Notes: a model not told the origin generated them from the letters alone. Shown: positions 16,295 to 25,713, numbered from the stretch's first letter. The stretch is 64,000 nt of DNA from Vagococcus hydrophili (GCF_011304195.1 NZ_CP049887.1:1550001-1614000); one strand, 5' to 3'. A program made the numbers and translations.

Positions 16295-16977
16295 TGTTAG
16301 GTAAGAAAAAGTATCTCTATTCTAAAGGATTAGCCTTCTACGCTGAATTAGAAAGTCAACGTTTAGAACAAGAGTTAGCGGATGGTTGGTTAATTGAGAG
16401 TATTAGTTTTTTTGGCTTTTATCGTTTGAAGAAAGTTGAAAAAGAAGAAGCGCATATGGTGATTGATTTTTATTCGGGGAAAAAGAAAGAATTAGATGAC
16501 TATTTGGAACTGTATCAAGCTTCTGGTTGGAGTGAAGTGACTAGTTACCGGAATCGGTATTTTATCTTTAAAGCACCCGTTGATACAGAGAGTGTCTATA
16601 CAGATGAGGAAAGTTTAGCGACCAGAATTAGGAAAGAAAGTATTTGGTTTCTGAAAAATTCGATGATTGTGACGCTGTTTGGGATTCTTTGGCTGTATGT
16701 AGTAAGAAATCAAGAATTGGGTATTAAAGTAGAACAACATAGTTTTTCATATGGTTTTTTACATGGTATCGGGATAGCATTTTTATTTTTCCCGCTGATT
16801 ACAATTTTGCTAATGCTTTACTACAAAGTGATGTATTTAAAAAGAAGTAGCTACTTCAAGCAACCAGAGAATTATGCCAAGAAACAGCGCTTTGTTAGAG
16901 ATATTTTTGTAACAATGATTTTGGGTGCCATATTTGGTGGTGTTTTAGGTTTTTTATTTGGGATAAACGGATTATAG
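16291..16977 (+). CDS. DUF2812 domain membrane protein
   Basis: A 228-residue protein. The N-terminal ~100 residues (LAFYAELESQRLEQELADGW, SFFGFYRLKKVE, YQASGWSEVTSYRNRYFIF) are a DUF2812 domain, commonly found next to PadR regulators. Three hydrophobic segments follow (about 116-134, 150-173 and 203-223). Its role is unknown; the PadR-DUF2812 pairing suggests a sensor or accessory to the ABC exporter downstream. Overlap with padR and an 18-bp gap to the ATPase gene indicate one operon. Confidence 0.82.
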   Translation: MMLGKKKYLYSKGLAFYAELESQRLEQELADGWLIESISFFGFYRLKKVEKEEAHMVIDFYSGKKKELDDYLELYQASGWSEVTSYRNRYFIFKAPVDTESVYTDEESLATRIRKESIWFLKNSMIVTLFGILWLYVVRNQELGIKVEQHSFSYGFLHGIGIAFLFFPLITILLMLYYKVMYLKRSSYFKQPENYAKKQRFVRDIFVTMILGAIFGGVLGFLFGINGL

Positions 16978-16996
16978 ATTGACGAGGAGGATTTGT

Positions 16997-17899
16997 ATGT
17001 TAAAAGTTGAAGGTTTAACAAAAACATTTGGAGAGATGACAGCACTTGATGATGTCACATTTGAAATTCCAGATGGAAAAATATTAGGGTTAATTGGGCA
17101 AAATGGAGCTGGAAAATCAACAACTTTCCGCTTAATTTTAAACTTTTTAGATCAAGATAAGGGAACGATCACTTGGGATGGTCAGCCGATTAAAGAGGAA
17201 GATTATAACATTATCGGCTACTTACCAGAGGAGCGAGGACTTTATCCAAAATCAACGATTGAAGATCAGCTGGTCTACTTTGGTCGCTTGCGTGGTAAAA
17301 CTAAAAAGGAAATTGTGCCATTGATTGATCATTGGATGGATAAATTTGAAGTCAAAGGTAAAAAGACTGATAAAGTAAAAACCTTATCAAAAGGGAATCA
17401 ACAAAAAGTTCAGTTGATCGCGACATTGATTCATGAACCTAAATTGGTCATTTTAGATGAGCCTTTTAGTGGTTTGGACCCAGTGAATGCGGAACTGTTA
17501 AAACAAGGTATTATTGAGTTAAAAGCGAAAGGATCATGTGTTATTTTCTCAAGTCATAACATGGAAAATGTGGAACAAATCTGTGATCATTTGGTCATGC
17601 TTCGCAATGGTCAAATGGTGCTGGACGGCGTGGTGCAAGATATCCGTGAGCAGTTCGGTAGAACCCATCTTGAAATCGAAACAGCTTTAACGAAAGAAAA
17701 CTTATTAGAGATACCGGGTGTTGTTGAGGTGACTGAAAAACGTCATAATATGTATTCGATTCATTTAACAGAACCAGAAGTTGGTAAAGTTATCTTTGAA
17801 GAAGCCATGAAATTAACAGATTACTTACCAATCTTCAATCAACAGCCACCAACCTTGGAGGAAATATTTAAATTAAAAGTAGGTGAAAAAGATGAATAA
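16997..17899 (+). CDS. ABC transporter ATP-binding protein (NatA-like)
   Basis: A 300-residue ATPase. Walker A GQNGAGKST (residues 34-42), ABC signature LSKGNQQKVQ, Walker B LVILDEPFSGLDP and an H-loop in IFSSHNMENV are all intact. A C-terminal ~80-residue extension follows, typical of NatA/DRA-type exporters. It powers the ABC-2 permease encoded next. The ATG at 16997 has GAGGAGGA upstream; the TTG at 16979 is unlikely. The last 8 bp overlap the permease start. Confidence 0.92.
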   Translation: MLKVEGLTKTFGEMTALDDVTFEIPDGKILGLIGQNGAGKSTTFRLILNFLDQDKGTITWDGQPIKEEDYNIIGYLPEERGLYPKSTIEDQLVYFGRLRGKTKKEIVPLIDHWMDKFEVKGKKTDKVKTLSKGNQQKVQLIATLIHEPKLVILDEPFSGLDPVNAELLKQGIIELKAKGSCVIFSSHNMENVEQICDHLVMLRNGQMVLDGVVQDIREQFGRTHLEIETALTKENLLEIPGVVEVTEKRHNMYSIHLTEPEVGKVIFEEAMKLTDYLPIFNQQPPTLEEIFKLKVGEKDE

Positions 17900-19136
17900 G
17901 TTTTGGGTTGTTGCCTTAGAAACGTATAAGAAACATGTGAAGTCAGTTAGTTTTATTATGATGATTATTGCGCCTTTATTTTTCATGGGAATATTCGCAG
18001 GTACTACTTACATGGGTCAAAAATTTAATCATTCAAAAGAAGTCGCAATTGTCAGTGAAGTAGAAGGTTTAGGGAAAACTTTTACTGAGCAAACAAAAGA
18101 AGAGTTTGATATTAATAAAAAAATAACCACAGAAGATGCAGCAAAAAAAGCATTAGAAAAAGAAGAAATTGATGGTTACATTGTTATTCATGAGAATCAA
18201 GAAAAATTAGAAGGTCAATATGTTGGAGTGAAATCACTTGGTACAGATAACTTACAGGTGATTCAGCAAAGTTTAAACCAAATACAATTAGGAATGAATG
18301 CGGATAAATTGTCCTTATCTCAAGAAGAAGTTGGTAAAATATTATCACCAGCAATATTCACTGAGAAACAAGTAAAAGTGTCGGATGGTAAAATTGAAGA
18401 AAATAAAGATAATAAAATAGTAATGATGATAGTTGGAATGATTGTTGTCTTTATGATGTATTTTATTGTGATGCTCTATTCAACGATAACAGCTCAAGAG
18501 GTTGCTTCAGAAAAAGGAACACGAATCATGGAAGTGATTCTATCAAGCACTACAGCATCTAAACATTTTTATGGTAAAATTACAGGAATTTCTTTAGTGA
18601 TTTTAACTCAAGTTGGTGTTTATCTTCTATCAGGAATTATTGGTTTTATGTTTGTTAAAGATATGGATGTTGTTAAATCTTTCTTTGAGGAAGTTCCGGC
18701 AGGAGATTTATTGAGAGGGTTACTAGGTTACAACTTACTTTATTTGTTATTTGGTGTGTTGATCTACACTATCTTAGCAGCCTTTTTAGGATCTTTAGTT
18801 AATAAAGTTGAAGACTCAGCTAAAGCAGTAGCACCACTAACTTACTTAATCATGATTGGATTTATTGGTAGCTTTTCTGTAGGAATGGCAAATCCACAAA
18901 GTATTATTGTTAAAGTGATGTCATTTATCCCGTTTCTTTCTTCATTTGGTATGCCAGTTAGGATTGCCAACAATGATGTGACAACGATGGAGGTTATGAT
19001 TTCTCTAGGATTACTTGTGATTAGTATCGTTGTCTTATTGAAATTATCAGCTAAAGCCTATAAATCAACTGTGTTAATCTACAGTGATAAGAGTATGATG
19101 AATGTCTTTAAGGATGCAATGAAGTTAACGAAATAG
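17892..19136 (+). CDS. ABC-2 type permease (NatB-like)
   Basis: A 414-residue membrane protein. One N-terminal segment (about 20-40) is followed by a large external region (about 42-180) and a cluster of five or six C-terminal segments. The sequence TAQEVASEKGTRIMEVILSS is the conserved cytoplasmic coupling motif of NatB/ABC-2 permeases. With the ATPase it probably exports sodium, a drug or a peptide; the substrate cannot be told. The start at 17892 overlaps the ATPase stop and follows TAGGTG. Confidence 0.9.
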   Translation: MNKFWVVALETYKKHVKSVSFIMMIIAPLFFMGIFAGTTYMGQKFNHSKEVAIVSEVEGLGKTFTEQTKEEFDINKKITTEDAAKKALEKEEIDGYIVIHENQEKLEGQYVGVKSLGTDNLQVIQQSLNQIQLGMNADKLSLSQEEVGKILSPAIFTEKQVKVSDGKIEENKDNKIVMMIVGMIVVFMMYFIVMLYSTITAQEVASEKGTRIMEVILSSTTASKHFYGKITGISLVILTQVGVYLLSGIIGFMFVKDMDVVKSFFEEVPAGDLLRGLLGYNLLYLLFGVLIYTILAAFLGSLVNKVEDSAKAVAPLTYLIMIGFIGSFSVGMANPQSIIVKVMSFIPFLSSFGMPVRIANNDVTTMEVMISLGLLVISIVVLLKLSAKAYKSTVLIYSDKSMMNVFKDAMKLTK

Positions 19137-19145
19137 GTAGTGAAA

Positions 19146-19190
19146 AAGCGTTAGAACGGGGGATGTTCTAACGCTTCTTTTATTTTTTTC
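19146..19190 (+). terminator. Terminator after the PadR operon
   Basis: AAGCGTTAGAAC (19146-19157) pairs perfectly with GTTCTAACGCTT (19165-19176), followed by T-rich sequence. Confidence 0.9.
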
Positions 19191-19234
19191 TAATTATCAC
19201 CTGTCATAGGATTAAGGCTGAAATTCGCCTTTAC

Positions 19235-19315
19235 GTGGACGGTAGGAGTCGAACCTACACCTTACATATAGGAAAAAACTTTCAGCTATACAAGTATAAC
19301 ACCAAGTTCATCCAC
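19235..19315 (-). other. tRNA-like element: acceptor stem and T-arm without canonical D or anticodon arms
   Basis: On the minus strand this 81-nt stretch begins GTGGATG and ends CGTCCAC, a 7-bp acceptor-like stem with one T-G pair. Just inside the 3' end is a perfect T-arm, GTAGG-TTCGACT-CCTAC. The middle does not give a D-arm or a 5-bp/7-base anticodon arm, and no CCA is encoded. It may be a degenerate tRNA, a tRNA fragment left at an integration site, or a tRNA-mimic RNA. A minus-strand TATAAT lies just upstream (19322-19327), and a small AAGGC/GCCTT hairpin follows its 3' end. Confidence 0.5.
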
Positions 19316-19433
19316 TGATTTATTATATAACTACTATAATTCAAAGAGTTTAAGAAAAGTTAAAGTAAGTATGAAGAAATCGGTAACAATTTAGGTTAAA
19401 ATAAGAAGGAAAACAAAAAGTAGGTGACCTAAA

Positions 19434-19982
19434 ATTTTAACGAACATCATAACCTTTACCGCAACGAATATAGATGATTTACTTATTTTGACATTATTCT
19501 TTGGTCAAAACGCTCACTTCGGAAATCGAACGAACATTGTCGTTGGGCAGTTTTTAGGAATGGGATTTTTAGTGGGTATCAGTGTATTTCTATCCCTAAC
19601 ACTTCAAAAATTTGAGCAATTTAATCTGAATTATCTTGGTATTGTTCCGATAATTCTAGGGATAAAACTATTAATGGAAAAAGAAAAACAAGAAGAGGTA
19701 GTCAGTGAAAGTGATAACAGTTTGATCATTCAAATTTTCCTAATAACCATTATGAATGGTATGGACAACATTGGTGCTTATACGCCATTATTTAGTACTT
19801 TTACTTTAGCTGAGTTAATTCAGTGTGTGTTGACGTTTTTTGTGATGACAGCTTTATGGTGCGGGCTAGGAATTGTGATTACTAGGATTACCTGGGTGAA
19901 AGAGAAAATCGAGGGAGTTCCTAAATGGTTCTTGCCCCTTGTATTAATGTACGTTGGACTGGGAATACTTTTTGATTGGTAA
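19434..19982 (+). CDS. cadD: CadD family cation (cadmium) resistance transporter, apparent ATT start
   Basis: A multi-segment membrane protein of about 182 residues. The motif ITFTATNIDDLLIL at the N-terminus, followed by LFFGQN, is the CadD/LysE-superfamily hallmark. The C-terminal half (LITIMNGMDNIGAYTPLF, FLPLVLMYVGLGILFDW) repeats the theme. CadD proteins export cadmium or related cations. In frame, a TGA stands at 19425 and there is no ATG, GTG or TTG until TTG 19488, which would cut off the TNIDD motif. ATT 19434 lies 6 nt after AGGTGA and aligns with the expected start, so the start is ATT or has been lost. Confidence 0.75.
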   Translation: MLTNIITFTATNIDDLLILTLFFGQNAHFGNRTNIVVGQFLGMGFLVGISVFLSLTLQKFEQFNLNYLGIVPIILGIKLLMEKEKQEEVVSESDNSLIIQIFLITIMNGMDNIGAYTPLFSTFTLAELIQCVLTFFVMTALWCGLGIVITRITWVKEKIEGVPKWFLPLVLMYVGLGILFDW

Positions 19983-19985
19983 ACT

Positions 19986-20034
19986 AAATAAGCAATAAAA
20001 ATACATGATTGTGTTTTTATTGCTTATTTTTATT
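19986..20034 (+). terminator. Terminator after cadD
   Basis: AAATAAGCAATAAAAA pairs with TTTTTATTGCTTATTT around a short loop. Confidence 0.8.
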
Positions 20035-20119
20035 TGCCTATGTCATCAATAAAACTAAAAACCTCTAATTTATCAGTAATTCCATTGTTCTATTATAAAA
20101 AACACTATTTATAAAATAG

Positions 20120-20992
<873 letters not shown>

Positions 20993-21000
20993 AAGGGTAG

Positions 21001-21044
21001 TTCTAAATGCGCCTAGCTCCGAGCGACTGGAAGAAACCTATACA
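21001..21044. repeat. Family A repeat fragment, copy A3 (left half only)
   Basis: GCGCCTAGCTCCGAGCGACTGGAAGAAA-type sequence matches the left arm of family A copies (TAGCTCCAAGCAACTGGAGGAAA). The right half is absent; a terminator and then a family B repeat take its place. Confidence 0.65.
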
Positions 21045-21051
21045 AATAGAA

Positions 21052-21090
21052 GAGAGGAGAATGACGGATTGTTGTCATTCTCCTCTTTAA
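21052..21090 (+). terminator. Terminator after butA
   Basis: AGAGGAGAATGAC (21053-21065) pairs with GTCATTCTCCTCT (21074-21086), then TTAATT. Confidence 0.8.
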
Positions 21091-21098
21091 TTATGAGC

Positions 21099-21156
21099 AA
21101 ACGGTGTCACGGAAGTAGCTTCGGCGGAAATAAGCTGAACACTTCCATGACAACCT
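21099..21156. repeat. Family B structured repeat, short copy B1
   Basis: TGTCACGGAAGT pairs with ACTTCCATGACA, with AGCTT/AAGCT inside. It shares GTGTCAC-GAAGTAGCTTC-GCGGAAATAAGC and GCTGAACACTTC with the longer copy at 46851. It is B2 with its central stem removed. Confidence 0.75.
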
Positions 21157-21172
21157 CTTAATTTCCCCCAAA

Positions 21173-21211
21173 ATAAAAAACCAAAACTTGAAATAAGTTT
21201 TGGTTTTTTTG
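21173..21211. terminator. Bidirectional terminator, mainly for rpsD
   Basis: AAAAAACCAAAACTT pairs perfectly with AAGTTTTGGTTTTTT; A and T runs flank both sides. Confidence 0.9.
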
Positions 21212-21217
21212 AATATC

Positions 21218-21829
21218 TTATAGTAATTTGTTGTAGAATTCTACTACGAATGCTTCGTCGATATCTTGTGATAACTCTTCACGTTCTGGTAAACGAGTTA
21301 AGCTACCTGATAAAGTTTCAGCGTCAAAGCTTACGAATGCTGGGCGTCCTAATGTAGACTCAACAGCTTCTTTGATGAAAGTAACATCTTTAGATTTTTC
21401 GCGAACTGAGATTACTTGTCCTGGTTGTACGCGGTATGATGGAATATCAACGCGTTTACCATCAACAGTAATGTGACCGTGGTTTACAAACTGACGTGCT
21501 TGACGACGAGTTGTTGCTAAACCTAAACGGAATACTACGTTGTCTAAACGTTGCTCAAGTAAGATCATGAAGTTAACACCGTGTTTACCTTCAGTGATGT
21601 TACCAGCTGCTACGAATAAATTACGGAATTGACGTTCTGTTAAGCCGTAAGTAAGACGTAATTTTTGCTTTTCAGCTAATTGTAAGCCGTACTCAGATTT
21701 GTTTTTTCTTTGGTTAGGTCCGTGTTGACCTGGTGCATAAGGACGACGAGCTAATTCTTTACCAGTTCCTGATAATGAAATGCCTAAGCGTCTAGAGATT
21801 TTCCAACTTGGTCCAGTATAACGTGACAT
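21218..21829 (-). CDS. rpsD: 30S ribosomal protein S4
   Basis: A 203-residue primary rRNA-binding protein of the small subunit. It starts [20 protein letters not shown] and includes the S4 RNA-binding domain ([31 protein letters not shown]). The ATG at 21829 follows GGAGGAA; the ATG at 21844 overlaps that ribosome site. It is a single-gene unit with a long leader, as in Firmicutes where S4 represses its own translation. Confidence 0.97.
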   Translation of the reverse strand: MSRYTGPSWKISRRLGISLSGTGKELARRPYAPGQHGPNQRKNKSEYGLQLAEKQKLRLTYGLTERQFRNLFVAAGNITEGKHGVNFMILLEQRLDNVVFRLGLATTRRQARQFVNHGHITVDGKRVDIPSYRVQPGQVISVREKSKDVTFIKEAVESTLGRPAFVSFDAETLSGSLTRLPEREELSQDIDEAFVVEFYNKLL

Positions 21830-21839
21830 GAATAATTCC

Positions 21840-22008
21840 TCCAATAAATTTCTTTAGTTTTGGAGTAAAATAATTTCTTAAAAATATTAACATCCGCTTA
21901 GTTTATTTTTCAATCTTCACCCTTGCAGCCGTGGCTACGCAATTGAACCTATGAATAGGCAAACAAACTAATAACGAGCTGCTTATTTTTTAGCTGCATT
22001 ATTTTACA
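21840..22008 (-). promoter_or_regulatory. rpsD leader, probable S4 autoregulatory RNA
   Basis: A leader of about 180 nt. On the minus strand TTAGTTTGTTT pairs with AAATAAACTAA, enclosing a small CCTATtcATAGG hairpin and the GC-rich stretch GCGTAGCCACGGCTGCAAGG. The layout resembles the Firmicutes S4 leader. The family is assigned from position and structure, not from a covariance search. Confidence 0.6.
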
Positions 22009-22016
22009 CAAAATCT

Positions 22017-22046
22017 ATTATACACTGTTTTAGTCGTTTGCGTCAA
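22017..22046 (-). promoter_or_regulatory. Promoter of rpsD
   Basis: On the minus strand: TTGACG (22046-22041), an 18-bp spacer ending TG, then TATAAT (22022-22017). Confidence 0.75.
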
Positions 22047-22189
22047 TCGAAAAACGAGATTATTTCAACTAGCAAATTTTTGACGTATTTTTTTTCATTT
22101 TTTAATATAATATTAGTGATATTTGTGATAAATTATTCATTGTACTTATTTTAAAATTATTAGGAAAAGTGAGAGAGGATTTTAAGAAA

Positions 22190-22981
22190 ATGGCGCATAG
22201 TTCAGAGTTAATGGCAAAAATCGATGCTTCAATCGAGAAAAAGAATGAACTCATCGATAAAAAATTCAGTAAATACGCAGTAAGATCAATTTTAGCAACA
22301 TTGTATTTGGCGTTAGGTTCAGCAATTGCCTTAGGATTAGGGCTTAAATTTGATGGTTCAGTTGGAAAAATGTTATACGCCTTCACATTTGGTTTAGGTT
22401 TAGCATTAATCATCTTTTTAAACGCAGAACTAGGAACGTCAAATATGATGTACATGACTGTCGCAACCTACCGAAAGAAATTAAAACCATCAAAAGCATT
22501 TAAAATTTTAATGGTATGTGTATTGTTCAATTTAATCGGTGCAATCGTGGTAGCTTATCTATTATCTGTCACAGGATTTTTTAAAGGATTACCCGCAGAT
22601 AACTTCCTAACACATATAGTAGAAGGAAAGTTCCAAAAAGGAATCCCACAAACAGTGGTGGAAGGAATGTTTGCTAACATTATTGTTAACTTAGCGATTC
22701 TTATGTCAATGAAGGCAAAAGATGATGCAGCAAGATTTATGTCGATTTTATGTGTCATTTTTATTTTCACGTTTTTAGGATTTGAGCATGTGATCGCCAA
22801 CTTTATTTATTTCCCATTAGCATTCTTCTCATCAGGAGGAGCAGTTGTGGGTATGACAGTTGGCGCCCTAGCAACAAACATCATCTTCACATTTATCGGA
22901 AACTTTATCGGTGGTGGGTTAGTTATTGGTTTAACTTACGCTTGGTTGAATAATGATGAGTCGTTGAAGTATTTGGATTAG
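22190..22981 (+). CDS. Formate/nitrite transporter family channel
   Basis: A 263-residue protein with six hydrophobic segments, matching FocA/NirC channels that move formate, nitrite or related anions across the membrane. The central histidine is present in GFEHVIANF. The FNT hallmark region FLNAELGTSNMMYM follows the second segment. Formate export is the likely role in a fermenting coccus. The ATG at 22190 follows AGAGAGG; the in-frame GTG at 22169 is less likely. Confidence 0.85.
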   Translation: MAHSSELMAKIDASIEKKNELIDKKFSKYAVRSILATLYLALGSAIALGLGLKFDGSVGKMLYAFTFGLGLALIIFLNAELGTSNMMYMTVATYRKKLKPSKAFKILMVCVLFNLIGAIVVAYLLSVTGFFKGLPADNFLTHIVEGKFQKGIPQTVVEGMFANIIVNLAILMSMKAKDDAARFMSILCVIFIFTFLGFEHVIANFIYFPLAFFSSGGAVVGMTVGALATNIIFTFIGNFIGGGLVIGLTYAWLNNDESLKYLD

Positions 22982-23001
22982 AGATAATAATTAAATAGTA
23001 G

Positions 23002-23038
23002 AAAAAAGCATCGTTCAATTTGAATGATGCTTTTTTTG
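23002..23038 (+). terminator. Terminator after the formate/nitrite channel
   Basis: AAAAGCATCGTTCA pairs with TGAATGATGCTTTT, followed by a T run. Confidence 0.85.
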
Positions 23039-23039
23039 C

Positions 23040-23728
23040 ACTAAAAAATAACGAAAAGAATTATTTTATAAAGAAGTGTAGCTTAATTGAGAAAACATTA
23101 ATAAATAACTGTTGTCTGTTACTGGTTTAATAGGAAAAGAACATAAACTAACTGAGAATCACGGATATTGTATATACCTTTAGCTGTTTTTTATTTGTGC
23201 TATTTCACTAAATGTAAAAAATATAAGTCTTTTTGTAAAATATACCAAGCATGTTATCGTTCTAAAAATATTAAATCGTATAATTAGAGTGTTTTAATTC
23301 TGTATAAGCGATATTAAGTAAGTTAAACCGTACAATAAACGTTCTATTAGTATGTTAAATAAACAAAAATATAGAAAAAAATAAATAATTATGTTAGTAT
23401 TTAAATATACAAAAAACTTTTTTATATAAATTTAAACGATATTTTTAAGTGTTCGATTACAAAATCAAAGTATTTAGTTTTATGTCTTTAAGTTTTTAAA
23501 ACGTGTTTTTGTAAAGAGTTAAGTGTTTTTTTATTATTTAGTTTTATTTTAATTAGTTTTATCTCATTTTTCTCTTATTTAAAATTATTTGTTTTTTTAA
23601 CATATGATTTATATTGTTTAATTTATCATCTTTTAATAATCGTTTTTTATGTTATTATAATAATTGTATGTGAATGTAATAACTGTTAAATGTATATTTT
23701 ATTAAAAGTGTAAAAGGGGACAGTGAAT
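23040..23728 (+). promoter_or_regulatory. Long AT-rich regulatory region upstream of the SipW/TasA-like locus
   Basis: About 690 bp without a supportable gene and clearly more AT-rich than its surroundings. A TATAAT at 23656-23661 lies about 70 bp before sipW. TTAGTTTTAT occurs three times (23474-23483, 23538-23547 and 23553-23562). Such length and composition suggest regulation by several DNA-binding proteins, but I recognise no specific operator. Confidence 0.5.
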
Positions 23729-24574
23729 GTGAAGAAGAAAAAAGAATCTAATAAGAAGAAAAAGCACGACACTCGAGATAAACGACATAAAGGTAATGAT
23801 AAAAAAACAGGCCCAAGTAAAAAGAGTAAAAGAATAGCGGCGTTTCTTAATTTAATATTTTATTTAGTTATGCTGAGTATTTTTATCGGTGCTGGTTTAA
23901 TGGCGATTATGCAAAAACAGGACAAGTCGCTAAATGGTTACCGAATGTTTGGGGTTTTAACCGATTCAATGGTTTCTCCTGGAAACAAGATTAAAGAAGG
24001 CGGTTTCAGATCAGGAGATATTATCATTATTAAAGAGGTAAAGGCCAAAGATTTGAAAAAAGGTGATGTTATTACGTATCGTCCTTCAACAAATCCAGAT
24101 AATAAAAATAATAACTACTTAACGCATAGGGTTGTAAAAGTCCAAAATGATTACAAAGGTCGTGAAGGATATTATTTTACAACACGTGGTGACGCGAATA
24201 AGACGGATGATATGCCGATGAGTGAAAAAGCGTTAGTAGGTAAAGTGGTTGGTAGAATTCCTAAAGTTGGAGGTATTCTAGCTTTTATAAAAGAGAATTT
24301 TGTGCTATCACTTATTTTTATTCTATCAGTGGTTGGATTCTTTTGGGTAATTAGAATGTATATTTTAGCAAGTGATGACGATGAGGAAGAAGAAAAAAAA
24401 CCTCGTAAAGAAGTGAAAGAAGTTTCAAAGAAAAAGTCATCAAAATCATCTAAATCTAAGAAATCTAGTAAACATTCAAAGGAAAAAACTCACAGTAGTA
24501 AGAGCAGCAAGTCGAAGAGTCACTCACACAAATCTAAGAGTGGTAAATCGAAAAAGAGCAAGACTAAAAAGTAG
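23729..24574 (+). CDS. sipW: Signal peptidase I of the SipW (ER) type with basic C-terminal tail
   Basis: A membrane protease that cleaves signal peptides of fibre proteins of the TasA/BsaA class. It has a lysine-rich N-terminus, a first membrane segment (about 37-60), then Ser80 in VLTDSMVSP and His133 in YLTHRVV, the Ser-His pair of ER-type signal peptidases, with RGDANKTDD further on. A second membrane segment (about 194-214) follows. The last ~65 residues are almost entirely Lys, Ser and His, which is unusual. GTG 23729 is 8 nt after AGGGGA; GTG 23723 is too close. It is first in the locus, upstream of its presumed substrates. Confidence 0.85.
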   Translation: MKKKKESNKKKKHDTRDKRHKGNDKKTGPSKKSKRIAAFLNLIFYLVMLSIFIGAGLMAIMQKQDKSLNGYRMFGVLTDSMVSPGNKIKEGGFRSGDIIIIKEVKAKDLKKGDVITYRPSTNPDNKNNNYLTHRVVKVQNDYKGREGYYFTTRGDANKTDDMPMSEKALVGKVVGRIPKVGGILAFIKENFVLSLIFILSVVGFFWVIRMYILASDDDEEEEKKPRKEVKEVSKKKSSKSSKSKKSSKHSKEKTHSSKSSKSKSHSHKSKSGKSKKSKTKK

Positions 24575-24630
24575 GTATTTACTCATTTTATGAGTTGATA
24601 TAAAAATAATATAAATTGGAGGAATTATTC

Positions 24631-25713
24631 ATGAAAAGCAAAAACAAGAAAAAATGGCTAGCAACTGCAGCAGCCTTAGCCGCTGTAGCTGCAATGGCGG
24701 GTACATTTGCCTGGTTCCAAAGTAAAGACGAAGTAAAGAATGAGTTCGAAGGTTCGATTGCTGGTAACGACATCGAGATTGTCGAAGATTTCGAAAAACC
24801 AACTACTTGGGAACCTAATGTAGAAACGAAAAAAGATGTAGCGGTTAAAAATAGTGGGAAATATAATGCGTTCATTCGTGTTAATTTGGCAGAAGAAATC
24901 ACTAAATTGAAATCAGAAAATCTTGATGGTAAATATACATCCAACGGTGCTGATATTGCTGCTGCTGACTATGTTATGCCATTAAGCATGAAAAAAGCAG
25001 ATATTGAATCTAAGTATCCTACTGTTAGTACGTTAGAAGGTACAGCACCAAAAATTACTATTAAAGGTAAAGAGTACACTCTTGTTGTAAGAGAAAAATC
25101 AGAAACAGTTGATAAAGGTACTAGATATCAATATCTTTCTTATTGGGATAATGGTACAGAAGGCGAAGAATTATACGCTAGAACAGGCGGATTTGTTCGT
25201 AAAAATGATAAATTAACGCCAAAAAATACGCCACAAGTGAAATACATTAAGATTGAATACCAAGCACCAGTTAAAAAAGATTGGACAAACCCAGTTTATA
25301 CACCAGTTACAGCTGGAACACCTGGTGGACCAATCAAAGGTGACGGTTCTGCAAGCATTGTTCTTAAAGGTGCTGCAGATGATAAAATTGAAATTAAATT
25401 TGTTAACGTGTCTGAAAAACCAGTAACAGGTAAATGGAACTACAACCTTAAAGATGGAAGTTTCTACTATATTGGCGTTGTTCCTGCACAAGAACAAACA
25501 GCTCAACTTATTGAATCTGTAAAATTATCAGGTGCTGCTGGAAATGAATATAGTAAAGTTAAATACAATTTAGATGTTAAAGCTAAAGGTATTCAAGCTC
25601 ACGCAGAAGCGGTTGATTCAGCAGATTGGTTGGGTGAAAAAGGACCAAATAATATTAATGGCGATATCTCAAAAGCTCTTAAAGAATTGCCAGAAACTAA
25701 TAAAACTAAATAA
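24631..25713 (+). CDS. BsaA/TasA-like SipW-dependent fibre protein, probable major subunit
   Basis: A 360-residue exported protein. The signal segment (about 7-30) ends AGTFAWFQSKDEVKNEFEG, a pattern shared with BsaA/TasA-family matrix proteins (GTFAWF-S-D-V-N-FEG) and repeated in the protein at 26549. The remainder is a beta-rich domain with VKNSGKYNAFIRVNL and WNYNLKDGSFYYIG, equivalent to positions in its two paralogues. In Bacillus and Clostridium relatives such proteins polymerise into biofilm fibres after SipW cleavage. The ribosome site GGAGGAA is strong, and a large hairpin follows the gene. The role is inferred from family and context. Confidence 0.8.
   Translation: MKSKNKKKWLATAAALAAVAAMAGTFAWFQSKDEVKNEFEGSIAGNDIEIVEDFEKPTTWEPNVETKKDVAVKNSGKYNAFIRVNLAEEITKLKSENLDGKYTSNGADIAAADYVMPLSMKKADIESKYPTVSTLEGTAPKITIKGKEYTLVVREKSETVDKGTRYQYLSYWDNGTEGEELYARTGGFVRKNDKLTPKNTPQVKYIKIEYQAPVKKDWTNPVYTPVTAGTPGGPIKGDGSASIVLKGAADDKIEIKFVNVSEKPVTGKWNYNLKDGSFYYIGVVPAQEQTAQLIESVKLSGAAGNEYSKVKYNLDVKAKGIQAHAEAVDSADWLGEKGPNNINGDISKALKELPETNKTK

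Noticed and set aside
19235-19315. Functional tRNA on the minus strand
   Set aside because: Acceptor and T-arm fit, but no D-arm or 5-bp/7-base anticodon arm can be formed and no anticodon can be assigned.
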